A DNA stretch of 64,000 nucleotides from positions 1,574,590 through 1,638,589 of the forward strand of contig SCFE01000034.1 of assembly GCA_004352715.1 (NCBI GenBank), given 5' to 3'. Shown here in pieces: positions 10,990 to 22,677 of the stretch. Every line of letters starts with the position of its first letter. The first letter of the stretch is position 1. A model generated the notes under the pieces. The model saw nothing but the letters and a program-made list of their open reading frames with translations. It was not told the origin of the DNA and made no database searches. This DNA is from Hofstenia miamia. Its lineage: Eukaryota; Xenacoelomorpha; Acoela. A program made the translations under genes and the position numbers.

Positions 10990-12969
10990 CATATAAGCTC
11001 GATTAAAACTTTCATTTGAGTTCTTGTAAACATTTATGTATCATTGCTTTCTGTCATTATATTACTCTACCTTTTCTGAAAGAAAAATTGTAAAAAGTTT
11101 ATAACCTGTTTTGAACAAGTGAAAACTACAAAATTCTACAAAATATTACACAATCAAGTAGTGTGCCAAACCACGATTTTAAACAAAGGTCATTTTCTGA
11201 TGCATATTTTTTAGAACAAAAACATAACGACTTTTTTGACATGGAAGGAGTTATAGGCACTGTGCCAGCAAGCCCCATCTTATCCTATTGGGTATAATCA
11301 ATACAAAATTGCCGATTAAGTCGCGTAGTTAAGACAGGCGTTAAAGGACGTCACCTTAATGAGTTCTTTGACGAGAAGGCGAGAATAACGACAGCATTCC
11401 GCATTCTTTGTGCAAACTATGTAAGAGAGTCATCAAACGACCCAATTACATATCCCATATGAAATCCTGTTACCCAAATGAAGTTTCTTGAACTCAACAG
11501 TCTACCACACAAATTACTACTCTGGATAAATTTGTCCATTCGAAGTTGGTTGATGAACAGCAGAAAAACAACATTGTAATGAAATTTGCTGAACATCCTT
11601 GGTCTTTTTGAGCCATAGATGGAAAATATTTCTGTCAAGGGTTTGCGTTCTTAATTCTAAAAATCTTTAATAGGAAATATCTATCAATGCGGATAACGAA
11701 GCTTGCCACCATAGGCGCCGCGAGCAGGGGGCAGCTGCCTCCTCCCTTTCATGGTGAACTGATTGAATTGACTAGAATTTTATCAAATCGAAGTTCCCAA
11801 TTTCTTAGTAATACTTGATTTCAACAAATTTAGAATGTATTTTAGTAGTGCGCTAAATGTATTGGAACATATTTTTTACAGCATGGAATACATTTCTCGA
11901 TTTTTCACTTCTTATATATATATATATATATATGAATTATACTATTAAGAATACATAAAATACGCAAGTCGTTTTTAGATGAGTAAAATTTTTTCAAGAT
12001 CATTATAAAAAAATCTATAATTCCTTAAACCAGATTAAATCTTTAGCCGCAACCGGCCGTTAGCCCTGATTGTTTTGCGTAGTCGGCGCTTTTTACAACT
12101 ATTAAGTATAATGCAAAAATTCAAACATGCCATTGCTTTGAATAATTAAATAAAATAGTGAAAACAACAATATAAATATAAATTATGGGAACAAGTTGTT
12201 CATCATAATGTTAAAACACTTTCAAGTGACAAATAACTAAAAGTTTGTTAGCATTAGCTGGACTGAGCTGTTTCTTTTATCGGTAATAATAGTAGTAGTA
12301 TTAGTGAGCCCTCATCCAATAAACAGGCTTTCACATCCAATTTGTGTTGCAGGTGTTGCATGTAAATGTCTGGTAATGAAGGCAAGCTAAGGAATATAAT
12401 GCAATCTTTCGTACATGCATTCATAGTCAAACAGACATCATCAGTACTTTCTGAAATAAATTTTAAGCTGTATTTTTGTCGTAAAACAAAGTCTTTGGCA
12501 ATAGCCGGCCATATATCGTGGCCATAAATACATGACTTTAAACTATTTAATTTTATTCTCTAAAAGATTACTTTTATTGTGAACAATTCTGGAATTTAAT
12601 TAACTGAAATAATTAATTTGAAGTATCATTGGCTGAGGTTAGGTTAAAAAGTATTCAAACTTCTATTATGTGTGCCTTGGCAGCTCCAACAAATAGTATC
12701 ACTTATTAGCACTGAATTTTAATTTTGGTTCATCTTATGTTCATCTTAGTAGGGTTATGGAGAACCACTCTGTCACAAAAGCTTATGAGGGGCTGGTACA
12801 TGACTAAGGCAAAACACAATTAAACGAATTGGGACGAGGAGAAGTAAAATACTTATCCTGCAGAACCATTACCACTAGTTCTAAGAACTTTGGAAAGATC
12901 TGAAAATTTATGGAAAATTTTGGAAATATTTTTTAAATAGTTGTGGAAATGGAATGGAATTTCATTTTC
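10973..12969 (+). repeat. Left arm of a ~2-kb inverted duplication
   Basis: Nearly identical, in reverse complement, to 22678-24677. Differences I saw are few: the length of a TA run, one short replacement near 11140, and scattered substitutions. The arm starts within the last six codons of the 569-codon gene and contains its entire 3' flank, a hAT-like coding relic (about 11400-11700), and the first copy of a 461-bp tandem unit. The two arms are separated by about 9.7 kb. Confidence 0.93.
11400..11700 (+). pseudogene. hAT-like transposase N-terminal relic (left arm)
   Basis: Plus-strand conceptual translation gives a zinc-finger-like stretch CKLCKRVIKRPNYISHMKSC (C-x2-C ... H-x3-C). A stop and then the block LDKFVHSKLVDEQQKNNIVM and a following PWSF segment come next. 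This resembles the BED-type finger plus the region that precedes the catalytic core in hAT transposases. Stops interrupt it, and a GC-rich string near 11715-11755 resembles hAT terminal sequence. The same relic is present in the right arm on the opposite strand. The hAT assignment is moderate, because the catalytic core is not seen here. Confidence 0.45.
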
Positions 12970-13622
12970 GGTTGTACTCAGCTATGGCTGCAGAGCACTT
13001 GCTTAAATACGGAAATTGTTGCACATTTGTTATAATTAATATCCGTTAACAATTTTGGATGACCAAAGTATCATTTCTTTAGTGTGTAGCAACAACCCAA
13101 TAATACAGTAATCTAGAGAAAGTTAGTGATGCATAACAGCTTACTGCATATGAATTTTGCCATATATCGTGGCCATAAATACATGACTTTTAACCATTTA
13201 ATTTTATTCTATAAAGGATTACTTTTATTTTGAATAAGTCTGGAATTTAATTAAGTGAAATAATTAATTTGAAGTATCCTTAGCTGAGGTTAGGTTAAAA
13301 AGTATTCAAAATTCTATTATGTGTGCCTTGGCAGCTCCAACAAATAGTATCACTTATTAGCACTGAATTGTAATTTTGGTTCATTTTATGTTCATCTTAG
13401 TAGGGTTATGGAGAACCACTCTGTCACAAAAGCTTATGAGGCTGGGCTGGTAGATGACTAAAGCAAAACACAATTAAACTAATTGGGACGAGGAGAAGTA
13501 AAATACTTGTCCTGCACAACCATTACCACTAGTTCTAAGAATTTTGGAAAGATCTGAAAATTTATGGAAAATTATGGAAATTTTTTTTAAATAGTTGTTG
13601 AAATGGAATGGAATTTCATTTC
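12508..13622 (+). repeat. Tandem duplication, two ~461-bp units, inside/after left arm
   Basis: Unit 1 at 12508-12969 and unit 2 at about 13159-13622 share the same sequence with visible divergence, separated by about 190 bp. Unit 1 is nearly identical to the right arm (22678-23139), while unit 2 is more diverged. The right arm has only one unit, so the tandem state differs between arms. Confidence 0.9.
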
Positions 13623-13870
13623 CATAAGCAAGTCTGGAGATTAAACAGGATTTAGCACAGTAGTTTGGATAATCAAATGCTTGGAAAATAAGATCTCATC
13701 TCCCTGTTCACTTTCAATTAAATGACTAAATTTTCTCACGAAGACATTGATTTGAAATAAAATATTTTTTCAACAAAAACTCTTTTCTATCACACGTGCA
13801 AAAATTTCTCGCATCACCTTTGCTTGCCATTGAAACAGAGAAAATGCTGATAGTTAAATATTCAGGAGAA
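13623..13870 (+). repeat. Diverged extension of the inverted repeat
   Basis: After unit 2, about 250 bp remain recognisably similar, with many substitutions and indels, to the reverse complement of about 22420-22677. It shares strings such as TGGAAAATAAGATCTCATC and the reading TGCCA(T/C)TGAAACA. The divergence is clearly greater than that of the 2-kb arms, so this is an older repeat relationship. A 69-codon frame at 13796-14005 overlaps it and is not convincing as a gene. Confidence 0.65.
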
Positions 13871-14634
13871 AATTTCAATTTAAACATAATCTTAGAGTTT
13901 AAGGACGGATTTTCTTCAACTATAAGATTAACAGAGAGTCTACGGATTGCGCATTTTTTTTGCAAGTCATCATATAAAAATTTCAAATATATTTCAAATG
14001 AATAAAAATTGGCAAATTTGCCATTTTGCTTTTATAGTGTAATTTGAGACTTCGTTAGTAGCAGATCTCTGGTAAAAAGTGTAGAGTTCTGGATGCATTG
14101 GAACCCCACGAAATGGGGAGGGGTGCGGGAGATGGAAGCGAGCCTGTCTGGAGTGCAAGTTTAGAAAAATTGCCGAATTGGCTGACGTCTAAATATTATA
14201 TATGGTTCTATCAGACTTCATCATATAAAAAACAAAGCAGCAAAACTTCACAAAATACAACTTTGTTGTATCTACATGCAATATGCATTCATACTTAGCG
14301 CGTCTGAGAAGTTCTTACTTTAATTTCTGAAAATAACTCGAAAGATAATTCAAAAACAAATTTGTATATATTATGCATATATCTCCAATTATTTCAAAAA
14401 ATTCCTTTAAATGGTACATGAGTTTCCAATTTTTTTGCGGCCACGTATTTCAAGCATGTCCTATGAAACATGCACCGTAATTTTCTATATTTGATTTAAA
14501 ATGAGGAAAGAACCACCGATTATACATCTTTTAGTACTCAGAGGAAGGAGCTTGCCATACACATCGAGATTGCAATAGGTCTGCAGTTTGTCGAAGAATT
14601 ATTGTGCTCGAATCTAAATTTTACTAAATTTAGC

Positions 14635-14874
14635 CAGTGGCGTACGCAGAGGGGGGGCATGGTGGAATGTCCTCCCCGTCAGGTTTCCAAATGTAATTTT
14701 GACACGATAAATCAAAAAAATTTTCGTAAAAAATTGAAAATTTCAAGTTTAAGATCGTGAAATGTATTTTTTAGGATTTGTTTTCTCGAATTTTCAAAAA
14801 ATTTCGCGGGCCTTCGCCCCCATTGGCTATAATGACGATGTCCCTCCCGTCAGAAAATTCTGGGTACGCCCCTG
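14635..14874. mobile_element. 240-bp hAT MITE with 8-bp target duplication
   Basis: The terminal inverted repeats CAGTGGCGTACGCAGA (left) and CAGGGGCGTACCCAGA (right, reverse complement) match at 14 of 16 positions. Flanks AATTTAGC (14627-14634) and AATTTAGT (14875-14882) form an 8-bp target-site duplication with one mismatch. The CAG(T/G)GGCG termini and 8-bp duplication are diagnostic of the hAT superfamily. There is no coding capacity, so it depends on a transposase elsewhere. Confidence 0.87.
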
Positions 14875-14882
14875 AATTTAGT

Positions 14883-16960
14883 GCAATCAAGATAGAACCT
14901 TTGCCAATGCCAATTCAAAATAGCTGCGAGTTTAAACTCGATTGAAAAGATATAAAATTCTCCAAATGCTCAAATTTTGAAATTTGGCGAAGTCAGCAAT
15001 TCCATTTTTTCCAAAATGACTTTCTAAACTATCAAATTCAAAGTAAAAACATTTTCTTGGTCTATGATTTTTCGATGCATAGGACCAATAAGAACAAAAT
15101 GTTGCTATTTAATTTTATAAATCTTAGAATTGAATTCGTTTAGGGATTTCCTACCAGGTCTCTGAGACGTATTCATTTATTAATAAAAAAGTAAATGTGG
15201 AATTCATTGCATACATTACATGTAGATAAGTAAAATTTCAAAAAGTAAGAACCATCAAAATGTGAATATCTATGGAATTGGAGCAGTATGCGTTTATGGA
15301 TGTTCAGGTGTCAAATCCTCTCCTGATCATGCATTGCATGATTCAGTTGCATGTAAGAAATTAAAGAAACCTAAAACTTTACATCAAATTTTCCTGAAAA
15401 TTTACAGTACTAACACATGATAGAAATAGAAATAAAGCACTAATTTTGATACTTTTTTCAGTAAAACTGAAGTTACAAATTGCTTTTTAGATAAGTTCAA
15501 TTCTTGCATTCTGAATTCGAATCGAAAATAATTCTTTTATCAGAGAATTCGCGTTACCACACAAGCGTCCTACACAAACAAATATTTAATTAAAAATTCT
15601 ACTGAAAATTTATAAAAACAATACTTCAAATAGCACACTTGAACATTTTCACTAGCATGCTATGAAAAAGTGTTTTTCTGTTAGCGATTTCAAGTAGCAT
15701 GAGTAATATACTATAATTGATTTAACAGAATTTTATATATCCACATATAATTTCATTTGACACTACGTATTCTCAGAAAAACGAATGAATCTGAGATTGC
15801 TCTGTCAACATAGAAACAAATTCGGTATTAAATATACCATATATATATATGTATATAATGATTAAATACTACCTAATTCTCGGTTGAAAATATATTACAA
15901 AAGCCTATTTGTGAAAATTCTCTGCAGCAAAGATGAATAAAAATTCAAAGCACCAATGAAAATTTTCAATATTGTTGGTATTACGCAAATTTTTCAAAAA
16001 ATGGTCTGTGACATAAATTAGAGGAAGTACTGTTTGGAAATCACTAATAAAGAACGTCCGAAGCCCAAATCTCAAATATTGAGCCTCCATTATCCTACTT
16101 TAATTTCTGCTTGGGTTGAGCCGATTTGAGTAGTGATATTAAATGTCGGTTTTTTGGAACTCTGCAGATATAATAAACATACTTTAATTAATGATGGAAT
16201 GTATTTATATCAGTCGTGATTTTGGAAAGAGATACTAGGAAACCAGTGTCTCCCATTAAGTACTCTTCCAAAAGCGCTTACCCTAATGCATTTCAAAATT
16301 TTGGTAAAAATTTCCACAAGAGTGTCTTCAAAAATTTAAAAGAAGTGGTGCATAAAATATTCTAAAGTTGTGAATAAATTTTTAGTCAATTTAGTAAAGT
16401 ATTTCGACTCTACGTCATCATCATAGCAAAGGAAGTGAAAGGATTTTTAGTTGAATAGCAATAAATTATAGCAAGAATCTCCATAAATAACCTCACCAAA
16501 TTACAGATGCTTAGTTACGTTGAAAAATCTCTGGTCATCCATAGTGTTTTAAGATTGAATTTGAATGAAAGATTAGACGTAACTAAACTAGACGTACAAA
16601 ACTAGCTTCTGTTTTTACTAAAATAATTTTCGATTATATTCTTTTCAACTTATCCAATGATTATATTATATAATACTTATGGGTTCTGATTTCATCTAAA
16701 TATACCCAAATCAAAACCCTTATGAAATTATTAAAGATAATTTTGAAATAAAATGCAAAAAATCACTATACAAAAATATAAATTTTTGTCAAAGGCGTTG
16801 TAGATACAAACGTCGTTGATTTTTGCAGTATTACAATGATTTTTTTCTATTTCGAAGTAAAAGATTTATGGTAAAACAGCTACCATCCATATCCGTTCTT
16901 GTTTATGCTGTGTTGTTAATAATAATTTACTTTAGATTTTTTAGGGATAAATATTCAAAA
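14883..16960. other. AT-rich DNA without recognisable features
   Basis: About 2.1 kb of AT-rich sequence with short TA runs (near 15840). No frame, RNA gene or element end can be supported. Confidence 0.55.
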
Positions 16961-16976
16961 CAGAACATTATGCAAA

Positions 16977-17406
16977 ATGGTGTACCTTATAACAACATTT
17001 AATTACATAGAAACAGTTTGGTTTGTCGTTTTACTAATATGTGAACGTGTAATGTGCATTATCTATTCAATGTTTTACAAGAACCATGGAAATACCACCA
17101 ATGCATATACCCTGGAGTATTTTGTCAATTCTTCTATTCATTCTTACGATACCACATGCGTATTACTTCACTGTGGAGGACGGATTTTGCAGAGCAGTTG
17201 AAACGCGTCCACTGTACGACATTTCCTACCCAGCCTTTCATTTTGGACTAATTTTTGTAGTGCCCTCACTTATTGTCATTTGTGGAAGTATGGTTATCAT
17301 TGGCAAATTAGTAAGGTGGAGTAGGCAGAGGGAAAATCACCGTACAGATGTCAGTAATGCTCTACTTCTTCTTAGACAAAACATCAAGTTGAATCAGCAA
17401 ATCTAG
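16977..17406 (+). pseudogene. Rhodopsin-family GPCR fragment (TM3 to intracellular loop 3)
   Basis: Two overlapping plus-strand frames together give the middle of a class A GPCR. The first (from 16977) holds a TM3 hydrophobic stretch ending LLICERVMCIIYSMFYK, where ERV takes the place of the DRY motif. The frame then shifts near 17080-17090. The second frame supplies TM4 (ILSILLFILTIPHAYYF), extracellular loop 2 with its conserved Cys (TVEDGFCRAVETRP), and TM5 (GLIFVVPSLIVICGSMVIIG) running into a basic loop (KLVRWSRQR). TM1, TM2, TM6 and TM7 are absent. It is therefore a truncated, frameshifted pseudogene. It differs clearly from the intact receptor at 55153-56094, so it is not a recent copy of that gene. 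Confidence 0.75.
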
Positions 17407-18350
17407 GAAAATATTCTACAATAAAGCAAGACATTATATGGAAATAGCGAAACACATCTACTGAAAGAATACTAAAGCAAACGCTACCTAAATCAGTATT
17501 ACAGGACACAATGTATGGGGAAACCACTGACAATGATACGGTAGGGATGACACATAGTTTTATAATGGAAGCCTTAATAAAATAACAATACACCTGATGC
17601 AACAAGCACACCACCACAATAAAACGTTAAGAAGTCGTCTTATAGCACGTGCTAAAATGGCCTAGAAATCGTTTGGAAGAAGTATAGTATGTAATCAAGT
17701 AATAACAGATGATCGAAATTACCTTACATTGAAGAAAGAAAAAAATTTTTAAAATCAAAAATTAAAAATATAAATAAAAGACTTTAAGTAGCAAAGATTG
17801 TTCCAATACTAACATTTAAGAAAACATCTGAATATTTTACAAAAAAGATCCAATTAAAAATGTTGGCTTCCTCCATTATATATAAATACCAATGAACACC
17901 TAAGAGTGCATTTAAAATGTGAATTATATTTTCATAGACATCAAACAATTAAGGATAATTTCGAGATCTTACTTAGAACCAAGAATACTAAATATCCAGA
18001 AGGCTTTTTTTAAAATACGCAAATAAGAACGAACAAATAAACAATCAACTAAGCTATAACAACTTATTGAACATATTTTAAGTGCATGCATATTGTAATA
18101 CTATTTAATGTACTAAGTGTAAATTTTATTCCGCACGTATTTGTACTGAAAATGAGTGAAAAATCGAAACGGGTACCTAATATTTAATTGAGCACATTAA
18201 TATATATATATATATANNNNNNNNNNNNNNNNNNNNNNNNNNNNNNNNNNNNNNNNNNNNNNNNNNNNNNNNNNNNNNNNNNNNNNNNNNNNNNNNNNNN
18301 NNNNNNNNNNNNNNNNNNNNNNNNNNNNNNNNNNNNNNNNNNNNNNNNNN

Positions 18351-18382
<32 letters not shown>

Positions 18383-19068
18383 CATTTGTGCATCAAGAGG
18401 AAAGTTGAACACAAAATAGATCGAAAATATATTCAGTACCTCTCCTCCATGTCTTTGGCTTTCAATGCTATGAGGTGTTTACATTAGGAACCTATTGAAT
18501 TAGTCAAACGAATCCATCATGATGAACAATAAGTGTAAGCGCGACCATGCTTTATTGAAATCGTCCAATGAAATCAACATGAGGAATAGATGTAAACGCT
18601 ATTGAATTCATTTGTCGAATTCCTCAAGTTGAACCAGTGTAAACTAAGCTTAAGTTGCGTTCACATGAGCAGCTTTGATGAAATTGTGTTCAGACGAGCA
18701 TCATTTTGATGCACGGCCACTTGTTTATTCAACTAAGTCTAATAGGAATTTTGTTTATAAATGATTTCAATTAGTTATACACACATGGAAAATATATTGA
18801 AAATTCAGTGGTATAGCTTGTAAAAAACCAATGTTGCTTCATTGAAAGGAATAACTGCATTTGGTTAAAAAAATTGGAACATTTAGAATTCAATATCGTC
18901 AGGGTTAAGTTTGAAGTTAAAATACTTGAGCTTCAAAATCCTCGTATCTTAAGACTCACGGCTACTTGAGACTATCGGTCTCGAAACAAACTGTTAATTA
19001 CTGATCGTTCAAATGAATGATATATGTCAAAAAGTTGCAAGCTGTCTGTGTATCAATTTGAACGATGT
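17407..19068. other. AT-rich spacer with TA microsatellite and assembly gap
   Basis: Contains a TA-repeat interrupted by 134 N (18217-18350), so the gap is probably a collapsed dinucleotide repeat. Near 18655-18715 there are two extra copies of the terminal motif seen at the ends of the Tc1 element at 19069 (GTTCAGACGAGCATC and a variant). No gene is seen. Confidence 0.6.
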
Positions 19069-20405
19069 GCGTTCAGACGAGCATCTTTTTGAGGTACATT
19101 CAAGGTCCATATTAATCCGACGTGAACAAAACGAAGATCATTAGTAGCAAAAGAAAAAAGTGAATTTACATAAGAAATAAAGAAAACACATTAGGGGAAA
19201 GAAACATATCAGTGCTTTCAAGTCATCCCTTTCATCCTAATCACCTCTTTCAGTGTTTTGGGAATCGACTCATACAGTTTCTTATGATAAAATCATTATC
19301 GATCTCCAACCATGCTTTCAGAATGTGTTTGCAAAGGTCGTCTCTGTTTCGAATTTTAGCATTAGAATGATTTATTTCCTGTTTAATTCGCTTCCACAAG
19401 TTCTCGATTATGTTTAAGTCGGGACTTAGAGGAGGCCAGGGGGTGGGGATGATGTTCAAACTAACCAATGAGTCTTTGACTGCCTGTGTACAATGGACGG
19501 GTGCATTATCTTGTTGAAAAACGACAGAGTTTGGTCAGGAATCCTAGATAGAAGCGGCGGGAGTTGATCATCAAGTAGGCTTGCATACGAATCCCCAGTA
19601 ATTTTGCCCTCAACAGGAACAAGTGTTCTTTCACCAGAGTACGAAATGGCACCCCAAACCATCAGCTGAATTTTGTTGCTGTCTTTGTTCTTTTTACACC
19701 TACAATGCAGTGGTCCAAACTTTTCTTTAGGGTATCTCTAGATCTTTGTAGTTTGTATCCCCAATTTTACTAGAAGCATCATAAACAACCATGCTTTCAT
19801 CGCTATAAACCCAGGTATTCCCCGAATCTAGGGGTTCTTAACTTAATTTTTTTGATCTTTTGAATAGGGGGAAGCTCCTTGATCTTTCCATTGATAGTTG
19901 ATAGGCTTATGGGGTCTGGATGTGCCTTGTTGAAAGACAATAGCAAATTTTTTTGACCATAAGTTCTATTTCTTTTTATGAGTGTGATAAGGCGATATTT
20001 GTCTCGGACCATCAATTTCTTTTTCGGACCTCTGCAACGCAACCCATGTCCAGAATTATACAGCTAACCTACGATGCAAAGTCGATCTGTGTACTCCAAG
20101 AATACTGGCTGTTTTGGCTTTTGGAAACCCATTCTTCTCTAGGGATACCGCCAAACTGATGTCTTTATGGTCCATAATTGTATATTTCCTCTTTTGATCA
20201 CTGTTCTGCGGCTTTATAGTGATACTGTTATTCAAAGTTACCTATGATATGCCAAATACACGTGTCTGTTTATATGTAATTTTTATTTGCCTATTTTACC
20301 GCCAAATTGTACGTAAACACAATGAAAATGTAAAGAAATCGTGAATGAAAATTCATTCATGTCGCAATAATAATATACATCAAAAGATTCTCGTCTGAAC
20401 GCAAC
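19069..20405 (-). mobile_element. Tc1/mariner-type element with inverted termini
   Basis: The termini are inverted: GCGTTCAGACGAGCATCTTT at 19069 and the reverse complement GCGTTCAGACGAGAATCTTT ending near 20404, about 1.34 kb apart. The element carries one decayed transposase on the minus strand (19250-20175). A clean TA target duplication is not obvious. Additional solo copies of the terminal motif lie just left of the element, so the true left boundary may be near 18655. Confidence 0.8.
19250..20175 (-). pseudogene. Tc1-like transposase, decayed
   Basis: The start ATG is at 20173-20175, giving an N-terminal HTH (MDHKDISLAVSLEKNGFPKA, then ILGVHRSTLHRRL). A stop and frameshifts follow, then a second HTH region (20042-19803). 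The catalytic core survives in pieces: a VYSDESMVVYD block with the first Asp near 19790, MVWGAISYSGE near 19650, a degenerate second-Asp block near 19510 where the frame shifts, and SPDLNIIENLWKRIK near 19400, which holds the third acidic residue. At least three lesions prevent function. The order and spacing are those of a full-length Tc1 transposase of about 310-340 residues. Confidence 0.87.
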
Positions 20406-21229
20406 TTTAGGGAGTCTCTGATCTGGTCCATTAGAAATTTTCATATTGAATAATATTTATATTTCCGTACAACTGTTCCATCAAATATTTGTACAGCATC
20501 ATAATACTTCTCTTTGCAGATCTCACAGTCATAGTTAACTACTTCCGCAAAATCTTTCTCTATACTTCAACAAAAGCAGCTCAAACTTAAGTTTTTTCTT
20601 GTTGGCCCCTGGCACTTCAGCTTGCTGTGCATCTTCACGTTTTTTATTCCAGTAACAACCTCAATTTTGTTGGAATTCATAGCATAGAACAGTTGCAAAT
20701 CACAGGTTGTTTTCTTCAGCCTCTGCTTATAAATCTGAAAGAAAACTAGAACTTCTTCGAAAAAAACATTCTACTGCTGCCTTGAACACAATGCAATAAC
20801 GGAGAGATATAGCAAATCGTCCTAGCTCCACCCATTCTGCCATTTTCCCTGACCAGTTCTGAATAAAGTTGGTGTTCATGTAATCATCACTATAAGCATT
20901 CTTCCAACAGCCCCCAATTGATGATAGGAAGTTGTTTCAGACAAGAAGTAGCCTCTAGTGATTTGCAAACCTCATTGTGCACTCTGTGTAATGTTTGCTT
21001 TGCCTGTCGCACCTCAGGTATCTACTGTAAATGGTCTTTAAGAACAAGCTGCATTGAGGAATAATCAAGAAGAAATAAACAAAAATAAGGAAAAAAGGAA
21101 AAAAGACAAAAATAACTAAGAGTGATTTATTATAATTTTTGATAATGTTCATTTAGTGATTCATAATTTGTACAAATGAATTTAAACAATTACATTAATA
21201 TCATTGTTGGCAAAGCATTTGACAAATTA
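20406..21229 (-). other. Degenerate coding-like sequence of unknown origin
   Basis: Base composition is less AT-rich than the surroundings, and the minus strand gives coding-like stretches broken by stops and frameshifts, for example CEICKEKYYDAVQIFDG near 20500. It lies between the Tc1 element and an LTR-like repeat. I do not recognise the family; it may be an old retroelement or transposase body. Confidence 0.3.
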
Positions 21230-22015
21230 TCAAGGACCACAACACTAAGCTAATTAAGTAGTGCTGATATTGCATAAAATTGGCAGAAGAGAAGTGTAAA
21301 CAAATTTGAAATTTGCAAAGACAGGTATATGTTAGTTGTTAACTGTTTGCATATTTTGATTATAAAAACATTTATGAAGTTAATGAATAAATTTACTTTG
21401 GATTTATTTTATAATTTGTCAGGTTTGATATATTATGCAAATGGAAAGCGAAGCATTTGAGCACATGAGTAGTTTTCAGGTACTCCCCAAATTCAGGTAA
21501 AAAATTTTTGGAAAAGCTGCAGCACATCAGCAATTCATCTTTTTGTGGTGCAGCTGGTAGCCTGATTACTACAAATGTGTGTTCTTAGGTTAAATGTATG
21601 AATAGGGGTTTTTATTTGTTTAGCTTTCCAATTGATTCATTCATTTAAATAATAGATGTTCTCAAACAACTGAAGAGTCACCCCTAGGTTACCCCCCCGG
21701 TTTTAGATCCAAATTTTTACAGTATAATAATATCTATTATACATACGAAGTGCCTATGATCCTCACTATATCGTGTATGTTAACCAGGTTGGTTAAGTTG
21801 ATTCTTAGATTAGTTAGTGTTAATGACCAACCAGGTCAACTCCAATTCTTGCTGGCCGCATTGAGCATTCACATATACTTAGCTTGTTACCTATATTATC
21901 TATATTTATCTTTAGGGTTATTTAAATTTAAGAACAATAACAAGCAATTGCATCCAGGTTGTGAAACATCCTTTATTGCTATGTTGATTAATAACAAGAA
22001 TGATTAATGCAACAA
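21230..22015 (+). repeat. LTR-like dispersed repeat, copy 1
   Basis: About 0.75 kb aligning over most of its length, in the same orientation, with 36690-37460 and partly with 32455-32880. Shared landmarks include ATGAATAGGGGTTTTTAT, a (T/C)TTTTAGATCCAAAT block, a TATTATACATA(C/T)GA(A/G)GTGCCT block (a polyadenylation-like region) and a GCATTGA(G/T)(C/T)(A/G)(T/C)TCACA block. No flanking coding region is attached to this copy. LTR status is inferred from length, repetition and proximity of the other copies to retroelement-like coding sequence. Confidence 0.55.
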
Positions 22016-22677
22016 ATTAATTAGGCTAAGCAACACAATGGAATCACACATTATACATCAAGCACTGAGAATTGTCCATGAGTCACAAACCAATCAAATG
22101 TAACTGGTGATCGCAATTGAGTGTTGATGGCTTCTTCTTTGCATGGTTCAGCGCCAGACTGTGGCCCTGAGATCAGCTGCTGTCAATCTATAGGAATTCA
22201 GTTAATTGATAGATTATAAAGAGAATATAACTACGCATTCAAGAATGATGGACATCGATAAGCAGATTCTAAAGCATGCTATGTGCAATGCATTGCAGAA
22301 TAAAAACACCTCCAGATACTTTTAAGAAAAAAGTATACCCTTTCACTCCAATGAAAAATTCAAGTGACACTGACGATTAATCATACCTCCGTCTAGTAAA
22401 ACATAAACATCTTCTGAATATTTAGTCATCAGCGTTTCTATTTGTTTCAGTGGCAAGCATGGGCACTGCGAGAAACTTCTTAAAGAAGGGGCAAAAAATT
22501 TTTGCACGTGTAATAGCTCAGAAACCTGTTTTGTTGAAAAAAATATTTTATTTCAAATCAATTTCTTTTTGAGAAAACTTAGTCATTTAATTGAAAGTGA
22601 ACAAGGAGATGAGATCTTATTTTCCAAGAATTTGAGTATCAGAACTACTGTGCGCTTTAATCTCCAGGATTGCATAT
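22016..22677 (-). other. Spacer with diverged repeat and exon-like segment
   Basis: The segment 22420-22677 is the older counterpart of 13623-13870. On the minus strand it contains an open stretch (LPLKQIETLMTKYSEDVYV followed by LLDG) that ends at a GAG|GTATG sequence near 22396, which reads like a 5' splice site. The left-arm counterpart is not open in that frame. No full gene can be assembled from it. Confidence 0.3.

Noticed and set aside
11417-11638. 73-codon minus-strand frame, identical to one at 24009-24230
   Set aside because: Identity only reflects the inverted duplication; the opposite strand shows hAT-like blocks, so this is a shadow frame.
18184-18414. Frames of alternating Tyr-Ile around 18.2-18.4 kb
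   Set aside because: TA microsatellite plus N gap, not coding.
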